From: an uncultured Saprospiraceae bacterium
GTDB taxonomy: Bacteria; Bacteroidota; Bacteroidia; Chitinophagales; Saprospiraceae
DNA: 7,224 bases
Assembly: GCA_938002705.1 (NCBI GenBank)
Contig: CALLAG010000190.1
Coordinates: 1 to 7,224 of the forward strand
Reading direction: 5' to 3'
Shown here piece after piece: positions 6,580-7,224 of this stretch. The translations under genes were made by a program, and so were the position numbers. Position 1 is the first letter of the stretch; each line of letters begins with the position of its first letter. The notes below the pieces were generated by a model. The model was given only the letters and a program-made list of their open reading frames with translations. It ran no database searches and had not been told where the DNA came from.

Positions 6580-7224
6580 TTATCTATTTAAATTGCCCCA
6601 TTTAGGACAGTCTAAGTACTGCATCACAAGTGCTGAATACTTACCAGTTTTTAGCCGGTCTATTAAAACCATATTTTCTCTACATATTCCATTATCTTGA
6701 TTAAAATTCTTGCAGAAAAAGGAAGAAAATAAGTTAGAATCCACATCATCACTATGTTCTAACCACCTTTCTATCCATCTCTCATTCCACTCACAATCAG
6801 TACTATGATGCATCACCATAAAGGCATTATGAATTCTACGATAGCTTACCTTCTCCGATGAAGGAAATCCAAATAATGCGTAGAGAGAATCTAACTTCAC
6901 TCGATTCAGAGAATCGAGTTTATTTTTAAGCTTTTTATTAGCTGACGGAATTGTCCTTGCTTGTTGATCCCTTATTAAGATATCCTCTAATGCGTCTATA
7001 TACTCTTGATTGAATTGAGAGTTATAATTTGCTTGACAATAAGAACTGATCTCTCTTAGTTCTTGATCGGTATCCATATGCATATAATAACTATCGTACG
7101 AATAATCCTTGATTAGTGATGCTTCATAGACAGACATATAATCCTTACAAAAACTTACAGTATCAGCATTAAAAGCATTCACTGCATATTCAACCACGTT
7201 CTCTAAATCGTCTGTAAAAAAAGT
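6580..7224 (-). CDS. Uncharacterised protein, DUF6624-like, 5' end beyond the window
   Basis: The frame is open from the stop at 6580 to the right edge, so the gene is cut by the window. The GTG at 7197 has no special support as a start. The visible 214 residues have no signal peptide or membrane segment, but the N-terminus is missing. The centre reads like DUF6624 proteins: ILIRDQQAR, then a DSLNRVKLDSLYALFGFPS stretch, then AFMVMHHS, and near the end MVLIDRLKTGKYSALVMQ. These parallel that family's RDQ-x-x-R, D-x-x-N-x-x-x-L, G-[FW]-P-S, QHS/HHS and DR...Q landmarks. The match is from memory of the pattern and is moderate. Four cysteines occur in the last third, plus two near the start of the visible part. 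Function is unknown; it faces the same way as the YfhO gene, 139 nt upstream of it. Confidence 0.6.
   Translation of the reverse strand, partial: TFFTDDLENVVEYAVNAFNADTVSFCKDYMSVYEASLIKDYSYDSYYMHMDTDQELREISSYCQANYNSQFNQEYIDALEDILIRDQQARTIPSANKKLKNKLDSLNRVKLDSLYALFGFPSSEKVSYRRIHNAFMVMHHSTDCEWNERWIERWLEHSDDVDSNLFSSFFCKNFNQDNGICRENMVLIDRLKTGKYSALVMQYLDCPKWGNLNR

Overview
The window looks like a chromosomal piece of a low-GC member of the Bacteroidota. Three things point there. Several genes are preceded by the phylum's -7 promoter box (TAnnTTTG) and have little or no Shine-Dalgarno sequence. A secreted TlpA-type thioredoxin has the N-terminal architecture common in that phylum. A large YfhO-family membrane protein of the type found there is also present. 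The sequence alone does not fix a family or genus.

Layout, left to right. At about 1-942 (+ strand) lies a complete type II toxin-antitoxin module of the ResXre (ParS/MbcA-Xre with RES) class. The antitoxin comes first, the toxin follows after 2 nt, and a strong inverted repeat sits in the promoter region and probably serves as the autoregulatory operator. Everything to the right is on the - strand, so the toxin gene converges on a TlpA-like thioredoxin lipoprotein or secreted protein gene (966-2381), 23 nt away. Further right are pyrB (aspartate carbamoyltransferase, 2479-3423) and pyrR (3429-3980), a two-gene pyrimidine operon with a 5-nt gap, its own promoter box and a plausible intrinsic terminator. 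Next is a YfhO-family 810-residue polytopic membrane protein (4008-6440), which ends only 27 nt before the pyrR start. Last is the 3' part of an unrecognised, probably DUF6624-like gene that runs off the right edge (6580-7224).

Working together: PyrR and PyrB are linked through UMP synthesis and its control. The RES toxin is expected to deplete NAD+ unless held by the Xre antitoxin. The thioredoxin-like protein, YfhO protein and edge gene have no evident functional link to the pyrimidine genes beyond shared orientation.

I see no CRISPR array, rRNA, tRNA, insertion sequence or clearly new system. The most useful observations are the operator-like palindrome before the antitoxin, the apparently leaderless pyrR transcript (which leaves no room for a classical PyrR attenuator), and the unusual residues in the PyrR pyrophosphate loop.
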